Shown here piece after piece: positions 8,651 through 18,251 of a stretch of 64,000 bases of DNA (position 1 is the first letter of the stretch; every line of letters starts with the position of its first letter). A program made the position numbers and the translations under genes. Source of the DNA: Streptacidiphilus sp. PB12-B1b (lineage in GTDB: Bacteria > Actinomycetota > Actinomycetes > Streptomycetales > Streptomycetaceae); the NCBI RefSeq assembly GCF_014084125.1, contig NZ_CP048405.1, positions 558,001 through 622,000 on the forward strand, given 5' to 3'. The notes below the pieces were generated by a model. The model was not told the DNA's origin, searched no databases, and saw nothing but the letters and a program-made list of their open reading frames with translations.

Positions 8651-9868
8651 ATGGCAACTGGTCGCATGTCCGACACCGGCCCGCCCGCGCGCCCCGGCCC
8701 TGCGGCTCCGGCCGCCGATCCGTCGGCGGCTGCGCCGGCGGGGTCGCTCACGGGTCCGCTGACAGGGTTCACGGTCGGGGTGACCGCCGCGCGCCGCCGC
8801 GACGAGCTCTCCGCCCTGCTCAAACGGCGAGGTGCGCGGGTGGTGGAGGCGCCGACGGTGCGGATCGTGCCGCTCGACGACGACAGCGCGCTGCGCCGGG
8901 CCACCGAGCGCTGCCTGGTGGCCCCGCTGGACTACGTCGTGGCCACCACCGGGGTGGGCTGGCGCGGCTGGATGAGTGCTGCCGACGGCTGGGGCCTGGG
9001 ACGACGCCTGGCCGAGGCATGCCGGGACGCCGTGGTGCTCAGCCGTGGACCCAAGGCGACCGGTGCGGTGCGGGCCAGCGGCCTGGGCGAGACCTTCTCA
9101 CCGCTCAGCGAGGCCAACGAAGAACTGCTCACCTGGCTGCTCGCCCGCAATCTGCACGGACGGCGGATCGCGGTGCAGGAGCACGGCGCACCGCTGGACG
9201 GGTTCGCCGCCGCGCTGCGCGAGCGCGGCGCGGAGGTGATCGTGGTGCCGGTCTACCGCTGGGGACCGCCCGAGGACCCGGCCGCGGTGCGGCGTCTGGT
9301 CGAGCAGACCGTGCGCCGGGAGGTCCAGGCCATCGCCTTCACCAGCGCCCCAGCCATCACCGGATTCCTCGACGCCGCCAGGACGCTGGACCTGCACGCC
9401 GAGGTGGTGACCGCGCTGCGGGACGGCGCGACGGGCGGCGGCGTGCTGCCGGTCTGTGTCGGCCCAGTCTGCGCCAGGCCACTGGAAGAGCACGGCATCG
9501 CGCCCACCTGCCCCGACCGTGGCAGGCTCGGCTCACTGGTGCGCACCATCGTCGAGACGCTGCCGACCGGAAATCGCGAACTGCGGCTGGGCGAGAGCCG
9601 GTTGGTGCTCCAGGGCAACGCTCTCCTGGTCGCCGGGGAGTGCCTGTGGCTGTCCCCGACCCAGAGCGCGCTGCTGCGGGCCCTGTCGGATCGGCCCGGA
9701 CATGTGCTCAGCCGGGCCGAATTGCTGCACCGCGTCTGGGTCGGCAGCAGCGCCGACGAACACGCGGTGGAAGCCGCGGTCGCCCGGCTGCGGGCAGTGC
9801 TGGGTCCGCACGCCGGTCTGGTCCGCACCGTCCTCAAACGCGGCTACCGGCTGGGCGACGCCCCCTGA
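8651..9868 (+). CDS. nnaR: NnaR-type nitrogen regulator: uroporphyrinogen-III synthase-like domain plus winged helix
   Basis: A 405-residue fusion. Residues about 40-260 form a HemD-like (uroporphyrinogen-III synthase) fold (GFTVGVTAARRRDEL, DYVVATTGVGWRGWM, AFTSAPAITGFLDAA). Residues about 305-403 form an OmpR-type winged helix (LWLSPTQSALLRALSDRPG, SRAELLHRVW, VEAAVARLRAVLG, RTVLKRGYRLG). This is the architecture of NnaR of mycobacteria and Streptomyces, a co-regulator with GlnR of nitrite reductase genes; divergence from nirB fits that role. I chose the ATG at 8651 with GGAG ten bases upstream; an earlier GTG at 8621 lacks a ribosome site and falls inside the operator array. The HemD part may sense a tetrapyrrole or nitrite-linked signal rather than catalyse; this is inferred. 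Confidence 0.88.
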   Translation: MATGRMSDTGPPARPGPAAPAADPSAAAPAGSLTGPLTGFTVGVTAARRRDELSALLKRRGARVVEAPTVRIVPLDDDSALRRATERCLVAPLDYVVATTGVGWRGWMSAADGWGLGRRLAEACRDAVVLSRGPKATGAVRASGLGETFSPLSEANEELLTWLLARNLHGRRIAVQEHGAPLDGFAAALRERGAEVIVVPVYRWGPPEDPAAVRRLVEQTVRREVQAIAFTSAPAITGFLDAARTLDLHAEVVTALRDGATGGGVLPVCVGPVCARPLEEHGIAPTCPDRGRLGSLVRTIVETLPTGNRELRLGESRLVLQGNALLVAGECLWLSPTQSALLRALSDRPGHVLSRAELLHRVWVGSSADEHAVEAAVARLRAVLGPHAGLVRTVLKRGYRLGDAP

Positions 9869-9965
9869 CCTGGCTCGGCCGACGCGCTTCGGGGACGGCC
9901 GTTGGGTGGATCACGCGCCGACGGCGGACTGGTGAGCCGGACGTAACGACCGGCGTCGGGCTCGC

Positions 9966-9981
9966 GTGACCCGGGCGCAAC
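9966..9981. promoter_or_regulatory. GlnR-like box upstream of nitrate reductase
   Basis: GTGAC (9966-9970), six bases, GCAAC (9977-9981) fits the same rule as the array before nnaR/nirB, and uses the same two half-site sequences found there. It lies 59 bp before the chosen nasA start. Its GTG could be mistaken for a start codon but has no ribosome site. Confidence 0.5.
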
Positions 9982-10040
9982 GGACGGTTCCTAGGGTGCG
10001 GTGCGAAGGACTGACCCACGTGATGTGGAAGGGGCATTTT

Positions 10041-13000
10041 GTGACGGCATCGGCTCCCCAGGCCGCCACCACCGCGGTGAAGACCGTCTGCTCCTACTGC
10101 GGAGTGGGCTGCGGGATGGTCCTCGACATCAGTACCGACCCGTCCACCGGTCGGCGCACAGCGATCAGGGCCTCCGGCGACAAGTCCCACCCGGCGAACT
10201 TCGGACGGCTCTGCACCAAGGGCGCGACCAGCGCCGACCTGCTCACCGTCGACGACCGGCTGACCACCGCGCTGGTGCGCGGCGAACGGGGAGCGGAGCC
10301 CGAGGCCGCCGACCTCGACGCGGCGATCACCGCGGCCGCGCGCCGGCTGCGGGAGATCCTCGACGCCCACGGGCCCGACGCACTGGCGTTCTACGTCTCC
10401 GGCCAGATGACACTGGAGGCGCAGTACCTCGCCAACAAACTGGCCAAGGGCTTCGTCGGGACCAGTCAGATCGAGTCCAACTCCCGTCTGTGCATGGCCA
10501 GTGCGGGCAGCGGCTACAAGCTCTCGCTGGGCGCGGACGGCCCGCCGGGCTCGTACCAGGACTTCGAACACGCGGACGTCTTCTTCGTCATCGGCGCCAA
10601 CATGGCCGACTGCCATCCGATCCTGTTCCTGCGGATGATGGAGCGGGTCAAGGCGGGTGCCAAACTGATCGTGGTCGACCCCCGGCGCAGCGCCACCGCC
10701 GCCAAGGCCGATCTGTTCCTGCAGATCCGACCGGGCACCGACCTCGCCCTGCTGAACGGACTGCTGCACCTGCTGGTGCAGGACGGCCGTATCGATGCGG
10801 CGTTCATCGCCGAGTTCACCGAGGGCTGGGAGGCGATGCCCGAGTTCCTGGCGGACTACCCGCCGCAGCGCGTCGCCGAGCTCACCGGCATCCCCGAGGC
10901 TGACATCCGCCTCGCCGCGCAGTGGATCGGCGAAGCTGCCGAGTGGATGAGCTGCTGGACGATGGGCCTGAACCAGAGCACGCACGGGACCTGGAACACC
11001 AACGCCCTGTGCAATCTGCACCTGGCCACCGGCGCGATCTGCCGCCCGGGCAGCGGTCCGTTCTCGCTGACCGGCCAGCCCAACGCGATGGGCGGTCGCG
11101 AGATGGGCTACATGGGACCCGGCCTGCCGGGCCAGCGCTCAACCCTGGTCGCGCAGGACCGCGAGTTCACCGAGCAGTTGTGGGGCCTGCCGCCCGGCAC
11201 CCTGCGGGCCGAGGCCGGTCAGGGAACCGTCGACCTGTTCTCGCGGATGGCCGAGGGGGAGATCAAGGCCTGCTGGATCATCTGCACCAACCCGGTGGCC
11301 TCGGTCGCCAACCGCAAGACCGTCATCGCCGCCCTTGAGGCCGCCGAGTTCGTGGTCACCCAGGACGTCTTCGCCCAGACCGAGACCAACGCCTACGCCG
11401 ACGTGGTGCTCCCGGCCACGCTGTGGGCCGAGGCCGAAGGCGTGATGGTCAACTCCGAACGCAACCTCACCCTGCTGCGACAAGCTGTGGACCCGCCCGG
11501 CCAGGCGCTGCCGGACTGGCAGCTCATCGCCCGGATCGCCAGTGAGATGGGCTTCGCGGACGCGTTCGGCTACAGCTGCGCCGAGGAGGTCTTCGAGGAG
11601 ATCAAACGGGCGTGGAACCCGAAGACCGGCTACGACCTGCGCGGCGTGACCTACCAGCGGCTGCGCGACGCCCCGGTGCAGTGGCCCAGCGCCACGGCCG
11701 ACGGCAGCGACCGCAACCCGATCCGCTACCTCAACGACGGCACCCACCAGACGCTGGTCGAGCGCGCCGACGGCAGCCGCCCCCGGCTGGCCTTCCCCAC
11801 CGCGAGCGGGCGGGCGGTGTTCTTCGCCCGCCCGCACCTGCCCGCCGCCGAACTCCCCGACGACGCATTCCCCTATGTGCTCAACACCGGGCGGCTGCAG
11901 CACCAGTGGCACACGCTCACCAAGACCGGGAAGGTCGCCAAGCTCAACAAGCTCAACCCCGGCCCCTTCGTGGAGATCCACCCGGACGACGCGCAGCGGG
12001 CGGGCATCGCCGAGGGCGATCAGGTCGAGGTCTGCTCCCGGCGCGGCAGAGCCGTGCTGCCCGCCGTGGTCACCGACCGGGTCCGGCCGGGCAACTGCTT
12101 CGCGCCGTTCCACTGGAACGACCTCTTCGGCGAGTACCTCAGCCTGAACGCGGTCACCAACGACGCCGTCGACCCGATCTCCCACCAACCCGAATTCAAG
12201 TTCTGCGCAGTGACGTTGACCAAGGTGCCGAGCAAGGTGACATCGACCGAGCCCGCCACCGGCGCTCCGGCCCCGGCCGAGGGCGAACGGAGCAGCGACC
12301 TGGTCACCGCGCTGGGCAGACTGCTGGGGGTGGACCCGGTCGCAGCACCGGTCTTCCCCACCGAGGAACGGCTCTACCTGTCCGGGTTCCTCACCGGCCT
12401 CGGCCGCGGGCAACGTCCCGGCGGCACGGCGACCGCCGCCGTGCCCGTGCTCCCGGCGATGGCTCCGCTCGCGCCGGACCGGGTCCGGTGGGTCAACGGC
12501 CTGCTGGCCGGCATGTTCTCGCGCACCGAGGTGAATCCGGCCACGCCGTCTGCCGGCTCATTCCCGGCGTCTGCTACCGACCCGCAGCCCCAGCCCCGGT
12601 CCCAGCACCGGGAGGTGGTGGTGCTGTGGGCGTCGCAGACGGGCAACGCCGAGGACGCAGCCGCCGCCAGCGTCCGTCGGCTGTCCGAGGCCGGCTGGCT
12701 CCCCCGCCAGCTCAGCATGGACGACTGCACCCCGGACGCGCTGTCGCCCGGCGCCGTCGTTCTGGTGATCACCAGTACCTTCGGCGATGGCGAGGCCCCC
12801 GACAACGGAACCGCCTTCTGGCAGGCCCTTGAGCGCAGCGACGACAACCGGGCCCAGCTGAGCGGCCTGCGGTACGCCGTGCTGGCCCTCGGCGACTCCA
12901 GCTACGACGACTTCTGCGCCCACGGCCGCCGCATCGACCAACGCCTGCACGAACTGGGCGCCACCCGGCTGATCCCGCGCATCGACTGCGAACCCGACTA

Positions 13001-14267
13001 CCAGCAGGCCACCGACCAGTGGCTGGACCAGGTCCTGGCCGCACTGGCTGCCACCGGTAACGTCACCCAGCCGCCGACAACCGAACCCGCCACACCGGCA
13101 CCGCGCACGGCAGCGGCCACGCCCAAGCACGAGACCGGATACTCGAAGGCATCCCCCTTCGCCGCGCTGCTGGTCGGCAACCGGCTGCTCAACCTCCCCG
13201 GATCAGCCAAGGAGGTACGCCAGTTCACCTTCGACACCCACGGCGGCGACCGCGGCCGGCTCACCTACCAGGCCGGCGACGCCCTGGGCGTCTGGCCCGC
13301 CAACTCCGCCGAGCTGGTGGCGCAGTGGCTGGCTGCCACCCGACTCGACCCCACCGAAACCGTCCCGGTCGCCGACCTGGGCGAGGTCCCCCTCGCTGAG
13401 GCGCTGCGCACCCGCCTGGAGATCGCCCGGATCACCCCCGACCTGCTCCGCTTCGTGGCCGAACGCACCGGGGACCGCGACCTCAAGCAACTGCTGCGTC
13501 CGGACAACAAGGGCGAACTGGCCAAGTGGAGCTGGCGACGCCAGGCGGTCGACGTCATCGCCGCCCACCCGGTCCGGGCCACCGCCGCCGAATGGGCGGC
13601 CGTGCTCAGACTCCTGCAACCACGGCTGTACTCCATCTCCTCCAGCCCGCTGGCCCACCCCGGCCAGGTTCGGCTCACCGTCTCAGTCGTCCGCTACAGC
13701 AACGACCGCGGCCTCCCACGCGCCGGAGTGTGCTCCGCCTACCTCGCGGACGACGCCGACAACGGCCCCGTCCCCGTCTTCGTCCAGCGCTCCCCACACT
13801 TCCGGCCGCCCGCCGACCCCGGGACGCCGATGGTGATGATCGGCCCCGGCACCGGTGTAGCGCCCTTCCTCGGCTTCCTGGAGGAACGCCAGGCCCGTGG
13901 GGACACCGGCCGCAACTGGCTGTTCTTCGGCGAGCAACGGCAGGCGACCGACTTCTACTACCGCGAGGAGCTCACCGCCTTCCACCGTTCGGGCCACCTC
14001 GACCGGCTCGACCTGGCCTTCTCCCGCGACCAGCGAACCAAGATCTACGTCCAGGACCGGATGCGCGAACACGGCCACCGACTGTGGGACTGGCTCAACA
14101 GCGGCGCGCACCTGTACGTCTGCGGCGACGCCACCCGCATGGCCAAAGACGTCGACCGGACCCTGCGCGACATCGCGGTCACCCACGGCGGCCTCGACGA
14201 GGAGCAGGCCGAGGCGTATCTCCGACAGCTGGCCACCGACCGGCGCTACGTCCGCGACGTCTACTGA
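10041..14267 (+). CDS. nasA: Self-sufficient assimilatory nitrate reductase (molybdopterin enzyme fused to flavodoxin-reductase)
   Basis: A 1408-residue fusion that should reduce nitrate to nitrite with NADPH without a separate reductase. Residues 1-760: 4Fe-4S and Mo-bis-MGD nitrate reductase of the NasA/NarB type ([65 protein letters not shown]). A Pro/Ala linker leads to a flavodoxin domain near 858-1010 ([22 protein letters not shown]). An FNR module of the CysJ/P450-reductase kind follows from 1040 (RLYSISSSP for [20 protein letters not shown] and FFGEQR for NADPH, C-terminal RRYVRDVY). The GTG at 10041 follows AAGGGG; upstream in-frame GTG codons lie in the regulatory region. Other actinomycetes carry this bifunctional form, so the fusion is unusual but not unique. 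Confidence 0.94.
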   Translation: MTASAPQAATTAVKTVCSYCGVGCGMVLDISTDPSTGRRTAIRASGDKSHPANFGRLCTKGATSADLLTVDDRLTTALVRGERGAEPEAADLDAAITAAARRLREILDAHGPDALAFYVSGQMTLEAQYLANKLAKGFVGTSQIESNSRLCMASAGSGYKLSLGADGPPGSYQDFEHADVFFVIGANMADCHPILFLRMMERVKAGAKLIVVDPRRSATAAKADLFLQIRPGTDLALLNGLLHLLVQDGRIDAAFIAEFTEGWEAMPEFLADYPPQRVAELTGIPEADIRLAAQWIGEAAEWMSCWTMGLNQSTHGTWNTNALCNLHLATGAICRPGSGPFSLTGQPNAMGGREMGYMGPGLPGQRSTLVAQDREFTEQLWGLPPGTLRAEAGQGTVDLFSRMAEGEIKACWIICTNPVASVANRKTVIAALEAAEFVVTQDVFAQTETNAYADVVLPATLWAEAEGVMVNSERNLTLLRQAVDPPGQALPDWQLIARIASEMGFADAFGYSCAEEVFEEIKRAWNPKTGYDLRGVTYQRLRDAPVQWPSATADGSDRNPIRYLNDGTHQTLVERADGSRPRLAFPTASGRAVFFARPHLPAAELPDDAFPYVLNTGRLQHQWHTLTKTGKVAKLNKLNPGPFVEIHPDDAQRAGIAEGDQVEVCSRRGRAVLPAVVTDRVRPGNCFAPFHWNDLFGEYLSLNAVTNDAVDPISHQPEFKFCAVTLTKVPSKVTSTEPATGAPAPAEGERSSDLVTALGRLLGVDPVAAPVFPTEERLYLSGFLTGLGRGQRPGGTATAAVPVLPAMAPLAPDRVRWVNGLLAGMFSRTEVNPATPSAGSFPASATDPQPQPRSQHREVVVLWASQTGNAEDAAAASVRRLSEAGWLPRQLSMDDCTPDALSPGAVVLVITSTFGDGEAPDNGTAFWQALERSDDNRAQLSGLRYAVLALGDSSYDDFCAHGRRIDQRLHELGATRLIPRIDCEPDYQQATDQWLDQVLAALAATGNVTQPPTTEPATPAPRTAAATPKHETGYSKASPFAALLVGNRLLNLPGSAKEVRQFTFDTHGGDRGRLTYQAGDALGVWPANSAELVAQWLAATRLDPTETVPVADLGEVPLAEALRTRLEIARITPDLLRFVAERTGDRDLKQLLRPDNKGELAKWSWRRQAVDVIAAHPVRATAAEWAAVLRLLQPRLYSISSSPLAHPGQVRLTVSVVRYSNDRGLPRAGVCSAYLADDADNGPVPVFVQRSPHFRPPADPGTPMVMIGPGTGVAPFLGFLEERQARGDTGRNWLFFGEQRQATDFYYREELTAFHRSGHLDRLDLAFSRDQRTKIYVQDRMREHGHRLWDWLNSGAHLYVCGDATRMAKDVDRTLRDIAVTHGGLDEEQAEAYLRQLATDRRYVRDVY

Positions 14268-14280
14268 CAACCGGTACGCC

Positions 14281-14300
14281 CCGCCCGATTCACCGGGCGG
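14281..14300. terminator. Hairpin between convergent nasA and cupin gene
   Basis: CCGCCCG (14281-14287) and CGGGCGG (14294-14300) form a 7-bp perfect stem with a 6-base loop, 14 bp after the nasA stop and before the convergent gene's stop. It could serve both directions. Confidence 0.5.
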
Positions 14301-14318
14301 CGGTGGCACCCGGGCCTG

Positions 14319-14819
14319 TCAGTCCGTCGGCAGCCGCTCACCGCAGCGGCTGCAGTAAGCCGGAGAGGCTCCATCGGGGACCGCACCGCATCCGGGGCAG
14401 ATCAGATGCAGCCAGCAGGCGGCCTCACCGGCCTCCTCCATCGGCTCGGCCTCCCGGATGCCCTGGACGGCCAGGCCGGGACGCCTTCGGTGGACAGTGA
14501 GGTAGACCAGCCCGTCGGGCCCGGCACGCAGACCGCGCCGGGTCCCACTCGGCAGCCATACGAGCGAACCGACACCCAGCGGCAGCTCCCGCTCCACGTC
14601 CAGCAAGGCCCCACTGCCCGCGACGACGAGCAGCATCACGTCCAGGTCGTTCTCCTGGTGCTCACCCACATCGGCACCGGCCGGGAGCCGGATCAGGTTC
14701 GCGTCCAGTTGCCGTGCGGGCTCGGAGAGCCGCCAAAGCGCGCCGCGCTGCTCAGGGGAAGCCTCAGCGACGCACTCGGCCAGTTCCGCCAGCAGACGCA
14801 CCGTGTTCCTGGACTCCAT
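14319..14819 (-). CDS. Cupin-fold protein with C-terminal zinc ribbon
   Basis: A 166-residue protein. Residues 45-115 look like a single cupin barrel (LIRLPAGADVGEHQENDLDVMLLVVAGSG, VGSLVWLPSGTRRGL), with the His and Glu of the first cupin motif. Residues 140-162 carry two CxxC pairs (CPGCGAVPDG, CSRCGERLP), a zinc ribbon. The ATG at 14819 is preceded by GGGAGAG; a longer frame upstream has no ribosome site. No specific function can be given; ligand or metal sensing is possible. It converges with nasA. Confidence 0.75.
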   Translation of the reverse strand: MESRNTVRLLAELAECVAEASPEQRGALWRLSEPARQLDANLIRLPAGADVGEHQENDLDVMLLVVAGSGALLDVERELPLGVGSLVWLPSGTRRGLRAGPDGLVYLTVHRRRPGLAVQGIREAEPMEEAGEAACWLHLICPGCGAVPDGASPAYCSRCGERLPTD

Positions 14820-15026
14820 CGTCTCTCCCTCTGACTTCATTCTGGGCCGTCTTCGTCGGCCGTTCGCAAGTCCTGCCCCGGCATGCCGGGTCCGCACCCG
14901 CGTCGGCGACGCACTCGACCAGGGTAGGCAATGTGCTCACGTAGGCCGCGAGTGAGGACGGACCGGTCGCCGGAGGGTGTCCATGGGTGTGGACTGGGAG
15001 CAGCGCGGCGATCGAGGAGGCACATC

Positions 15027-15401
15027 ATGCAGTCCGCCCCCGGGTTCCGTGTGCGCCGTGTCTACGACCCGCCCGAGCCTGCTGACGGGCTGCGGGTGCT
15101 GGTCGACCGGCTGTGGCCGCGCGGGCTGTCGAAGGAACGGGCGGCAGTGGACGAATGGCTCAAGGACGTCACGCCGTCGGGCGGGCTGCGTGCCGCCTAC
15201 CACGCAGGCCAGGTGGACTTCGCCACCTTCCGGGTCCGCTACCGGGCGGAACTGGCCGACCCCGACCATGCGGCAGCGGTCAGCCACTTGCTCGACCTGG
15301 CCCGCACCCGCACGGTCACCCTGGTTACCGCTGTGAAGGACCCGGAGCGCAGCCATGTGTCTGTGCTCATCGACCACCTGAAGCGGCAGCAGCCTGTGTG
15401 A
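15027..15401 (+). CDS. DUF488 family protein (YeaO-like)
   Basis: A 124-residue cytosolic protein of the DUF488/YeaO family. Diagnostic blocks are RVYDPPEPADGLRVLVDRLWPRGLSKE, WLKDVTPSGGLR and the C-terminal VTLVTAVKDPERSHVSVL. The start at 15027 has GAGGAGG seven bases upstream. The biochemical role of the family is not known. It stands alone between two minus-strand genes. Confidence 0.85.
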   Translation: MQSAPGFRVRRVYDPPEPADGLRVLVDRLWPRGLSKERAAVDEWLKDVTPSGGLRAAYHAGQVDFATFRVRYRAELADPDHAAAVSHLLDLARTRTVTLVTAVKDPERSHVSVLIDHLKRQQPV

Positions 15402-15425
15402 GCGCGGCGGCTGGTGTGCGGGGGT

Positions 15426-15815
15426 TCAGTGGGGGCGGGGTACGGGGCGGTCGGCGGCGGTCAGAGCGTGGGGGCGCTCGGTGAAGTCGCGGATGTGGGT
15501 GACATGGTCACCGGCAAGGCGGAAGAGGCGGTACACCAGGGTGGGCGCTGCAGCGGGATCGGTCGGGTCGGTGATCCGCAGGGCCAGGACGACGGCGTCG
15601 GGGTAGGTGAAGGTCTCCTCGACCTGGGTGCGGATGCCGCGAGCGCGGCGGTCGTCGTACCAGGACAGCGCCTGGTCGCGGCCCTGGGTCGCGGGCTCGG
15701 CTGGGCCGGCGGGGTGGAACCGGACGTCGGGATGGAACAGGGCAGCGAGTTGTCGAGTGTCGCCGCTGTTCAATGCGGTGCGCAGCAGTGCGGCGGCGGT
15801 CGGGCGGTCGGGCAT
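15426..15815 (-). CDS. SnoaL-like / NTF2-fold protein
   Basis: A 129-residue protein with the cone-shaped NTF2/SnoaL pattern: an N-terminal helix (AAALLRTALNSGDTRQLAALFHPDVRFHP), a middle GRDQALSWYDDRR and C-terminal strands ending VTHIRDFTERPHAL. The start follows AAGGAGAAGG. NTF2-fold proteins range from small isomerases to ligand-binding modules, so no activity is assigned. It lies 75 bp downstream of the ClC gene on the same strand. Confidence 0.75.
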   Translation of the reverse strand: MPDRPTAAALLRTALNSGDTRQLAALFHPDVRFHPAGPAEPATQGRDQALSWYDDRRARGIRTQVEETFTYPDAVVLALRITDPTDPAAAPTLVYRLFRLAGDHVTHIRDFTERPHALTAADRPVPRPH

Positions 15816-15890
15816 TGGCCTTCTCCTTGGCGGGCAGGCGTGGGTGTGTGCTTGGGACGGCGCCCGGGCGCGTGGCGGCAGAGCGGTTGG

Positions 15891-17729
15891 CTATTCCGCG
15901 CTCGCTACTCCGGCGGCGACGGCTGTGACGGCGGGGCTGGGTGCCGGAGCCGGGGTGGGGGTCCGCTGGAACAGGATGCGTTGGCGGTGGTGCTCCTCGG
16001 TGAGGTCGTGCAGGCGGGCGTGCAGCAGGTCGGGCAGGGTGATCACACCGGCGAGCCGCTGGGTTCCGGGGTCGATGACCGGTGCGCTGGTCAGCGAGGT
16101 CTCGGCGAACAGGTAGGCGATCTGGCGCAGGGTGTGGTCGGTGTGCACGACCAGGCGGCAGGGCACGGCGGCGTCGGCCACGGTGCCGTTCGCAGTGGCT
16201 CGGGAGGTGTGGTCGCGCAGGCGGCGACGGGTGCTGATGCCGGACACGGTGCCGTCGGCGGCGGTCACCGGTATCAGACGGGGAATGTCCACCAGGTCGG
16301 CGAGGGTGTCGGTCAGCTGCTGGTCGAGCCGGGTGCGGCTGTCCAAAGCGTGCGGGCAGGGGTGCATGACCTCGTGGGCGAAGAAGGTCTCCAAGGGGTC
16401 GGTGGAGTACTCGCGGGTTAGGTGCAGCCCGCGGCGGGCGATCTTCTCGGTCAGCACCGAGCGCTTGAGGATCAGCGCGGACAGCGCGTAGGCGGCGGTG
16501 GAGGCCACCAGCAGCGGCAGCAGTGCGCCCCAGGCGTGGGTGAGCTCCAGGGTGAAGACCACACCGGTGAGCGGCGAGCGCATGACGCCGCCGACCACGG
16601 CGGCCAGTCCGCACATGGCCCAGAAGCCGGGGATGACGTGCGGGAAGAGCATCCCCTCCCACGCACCGAGCGCACCGCCGATCATGAAGACCGGGGCCAG
16701 CACGCCGCCGGAGGTGCCCGATCCCAGGGACAGCGACCAGATCAGGGTCTTGACCACGAGAATGCCGATGATCAGGGACAGAGTGGCGCGGCCGGTCAGG
16801 AGCTGGTCGATGACGTCGTAGCCGACCCCCAGGGCGCGCGGTTCGATCAGCCCGCCGAGGCCGATGATCGCGCCGCCGATCGCGGGCCACCACATCCAGT
16901 GGAAGGGCAGCTTGGCGAAGGCGTCCTCGGCCCGGTAGACCAGCCAGGTCGCGCCCACCGCCAGCGCCCCGCCGGTCAGCCCGCACACCACGGCCAGGGC
17001 CTCGTCCGGCGCGGTCAGGTGCAGACCGGTCGCGTCGACCGGGAAGACCGGGGCGGTGCCCAGCAGGAAGCCCCGGCACACGGTGGCCACAGCCACCGAC
17101 GCGGCCACGGGCACGAAGCTGCGCGGACGCCACTCGAACAGCAGCAGTTCGACCGCGAGCAGGACTGCTGCCAGCGGTGAGTTGAAGGTGGCGGCCATGC
17201 CCGCGGCCGCACCGGAGACCAGCAGGGTCTTGCGCTCGTCGGCGGACAGCCGCAGCAGCTGCGCGAGCATGGAGCCGATCGCGCCGCCGGTCATGATGAT
17301 CGGACCCTCGGCGCCGAACGGGCCGCCGGTTCCTATGCTGATGGCGGCCGAGACGGGCTTGAGCAGGGCAACCTTGGGCGCGATCCGGCTGCCGCCGGTC
17401 AGGATGGACTCGATGGCCTCGGGCATTCCGTGGCCGCGTATCTTCTCCGACCCGTACCGGGCCATCAGCCCCACCACCAGCCCGCCCAGCATCGGCGCGC
17501 ACAGGACCAGCCACCAGGGGTGGTGCACCAGTCCCGGGGCGACCAGGGAGACGTTCCAGCGCTGGTAGAAGACCAGGTTGGTGACCAGCCCGATCAGCCG
17601 CAGCAGCGCCAGCGCCGCCAGCGCGCCCGCACCGCCGACCGCCAGCGCCAGCCCGGTGATCATCAGCATCCTGGGGCGGACGGTGAAGTCACCCAGGTGC
17701 GCGGCGGCATGGCCCCTCTTCGCGCTCAC
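15891..17729 (-). CDS. ClC-family chloride channel/transporter with CBS pair
   Basis: A 612-residue membrane protein. The anion selectivity motifs of ClC proteins are visible: GTGGPFGAEGPII near residues 130-145 (GxxGPxxP type, here with E in GAEGP) and GSGTSGGVLAPVFMIGGALG near 330-350, followed by a GVMRSPLTG stretch. The gating-Glu position is in GAEGP, consistent with H+-coupled exchange. The last 170 residues hold two CBS domains (AHEVMHPCPHALDS, SRLIPVT-like and TSAPVIDPGTQRLAGVITLPDLL). The GTG start overlaps the stop of the MarR gene (GTGA), so the pair is one operon and the regulator likely controls the channel. Confidence 0.92.
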   Translation of the reverse strand: MSAKRGHAAAHLGDFTVRPRMLMITGLALAVGGAGALAALALLRLIGLVTNLVFYQRWNVSLVAPGLVHHPWWLVLCAPMLGGLVVGLMARYGSEKIRGHGMPEAIESILTGGSRIAPKVALLKPVSAAISIGTGGPFGAEGPIIMTGGAIGSMLAQLLRLSADERKTLLVSGAAAGMAATFNSPLAAVLLAVELLLFEWRPRSFVPVAASVAVATVCRGFLLGTAPVFPVDATGLHLTAPDEALAVVCGLTGGALAVGATWLVYRAEDAFAKLPFHWMWWPAIGGAIIGLGGLIEPRALGVGYDVIDQLLTGRATLSLIIGILVVKTLIWSLSLGSGTSGGVLAPVFMIGGALGAWEGMLFPHVIPGFWAMCGLAAVVGGVMRSPLTGVVFTLELTHAWGALLPLLVASTAAYALSALILKRSVLTEKIARRGLHLTREYSTDPLETFFAHEVMHPCPHALDSRTRLDQQLTDTLADLVDIPRLIPVTAADGTVSGISTRRRLRDHTSRATANGTVADAAVPCRLVVHTDHTLRQIAYLFAETSLTSAPVIDPGTQRLAGVITLPDLLHARLHDLTEEHHRQRILFQRTPTPAPAPSPAVTAVAAGVASAE

Positions 17730-18223
17730 AGCAGCACCGGGCCGTGCAGCTCGGCGGCGTAGTTCTCCCCGACCGCGGTGTGGAAGGTCCGCAGGCCGGC
17801 GGCGGTGGCCGCACGCTGCTCGGGTTCCAGCATGGCCAGGACCCGGGCCAGTTCCCGTTCGCGCCAGGCCAGGACCTGGTCCACCAGCAGGTGCCCACGC
17901 TCCGTCAGCTCCAGGGTGACCACACCGCGGTGGCGCGCGTCCCGTCCCCGCGCCAAGTGGCCGGAGCCAGCCAGCCGGTCCGCGAGCCGAGTGATCGAGG
18001 AGGCCCCCAGACCAAGTGCGTGCGCGACCTTCGAGGAGGGAGAGCAGCCCAGGTCGTTCAGCGTCAGCAGCAGCCGGAACTGCGGCAGCGACACCTCGCC
18101 GTCCAGGACCTCCAGGCTGTGCAACGCCACCCCGATCAGGTCGCGCGTCGCAGTCTGGAACGCCTGTATCTCGTCGTGTGTGGGCCCGTCGGATGCCGCG
18201 GATCGGCCTGCTGCTCCATGCAT
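17726..18223 (-). CDS. MarR-family transcriptional regulator
   Basis: A 165-residue winged-helix protein of the MarR family: VSLPQFRLLLTLNDLGCSPSSKVAHALGLGASSITRLADRLAGSGHL carries the recognition helix, and RGRDARHRGVVTLELTERG the wing. I chose the ATG at 18223; it lies six bases from a palindrome that fits a MarR operator, so the transcript may have a very short leader. The downstream ClC gene starts inside its stop codon. Repression of the marR-clc operon, relieved by an unknown ligand or by an acid or anion signal, is inferred. Confidence 0.85.
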   Translation of the reverse strand: MHGAAGRSAASDGPTHDEIQAFQTATRDLIGVALHSLEVLDGEVSLPQFRLLLTLNDLGCSPSSKVAHALGLGASSITRLADRLAGSGHLARGRDARHRGVVTLELTERGHLLVDQVLAWRERELARVLAMLEPEQRAATAAGLRTFHTAVGENYAAELHGPVLL

Positions 18224-18228
18224 AGGAA

Positions 18229-18251
18229 AAGTATTGCATAAGACAATGCTT
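18229..18251. promoter_or_regulatory. Operator-like palindrome before marR-clc
   Basis: AAGTATTG (18229-18236) and CAATGCTT (18244-18251) form an inverted repeat with 7 of 8 pairs and a 7-base spacer. It is AT-rich against a GC-rich background and lies immediately upstream of the MarR start. Confidence 0.55.

Noticed and set aside
9966-10040. Upstream GTG/ATG codons as the nitrate reductase start
   Set aside because: The first GTG is part of the GlnR-like box and none has a ribosome site; the GTG at 10041 follows AAGGGG and begins just before the 4Fe-4S motif.
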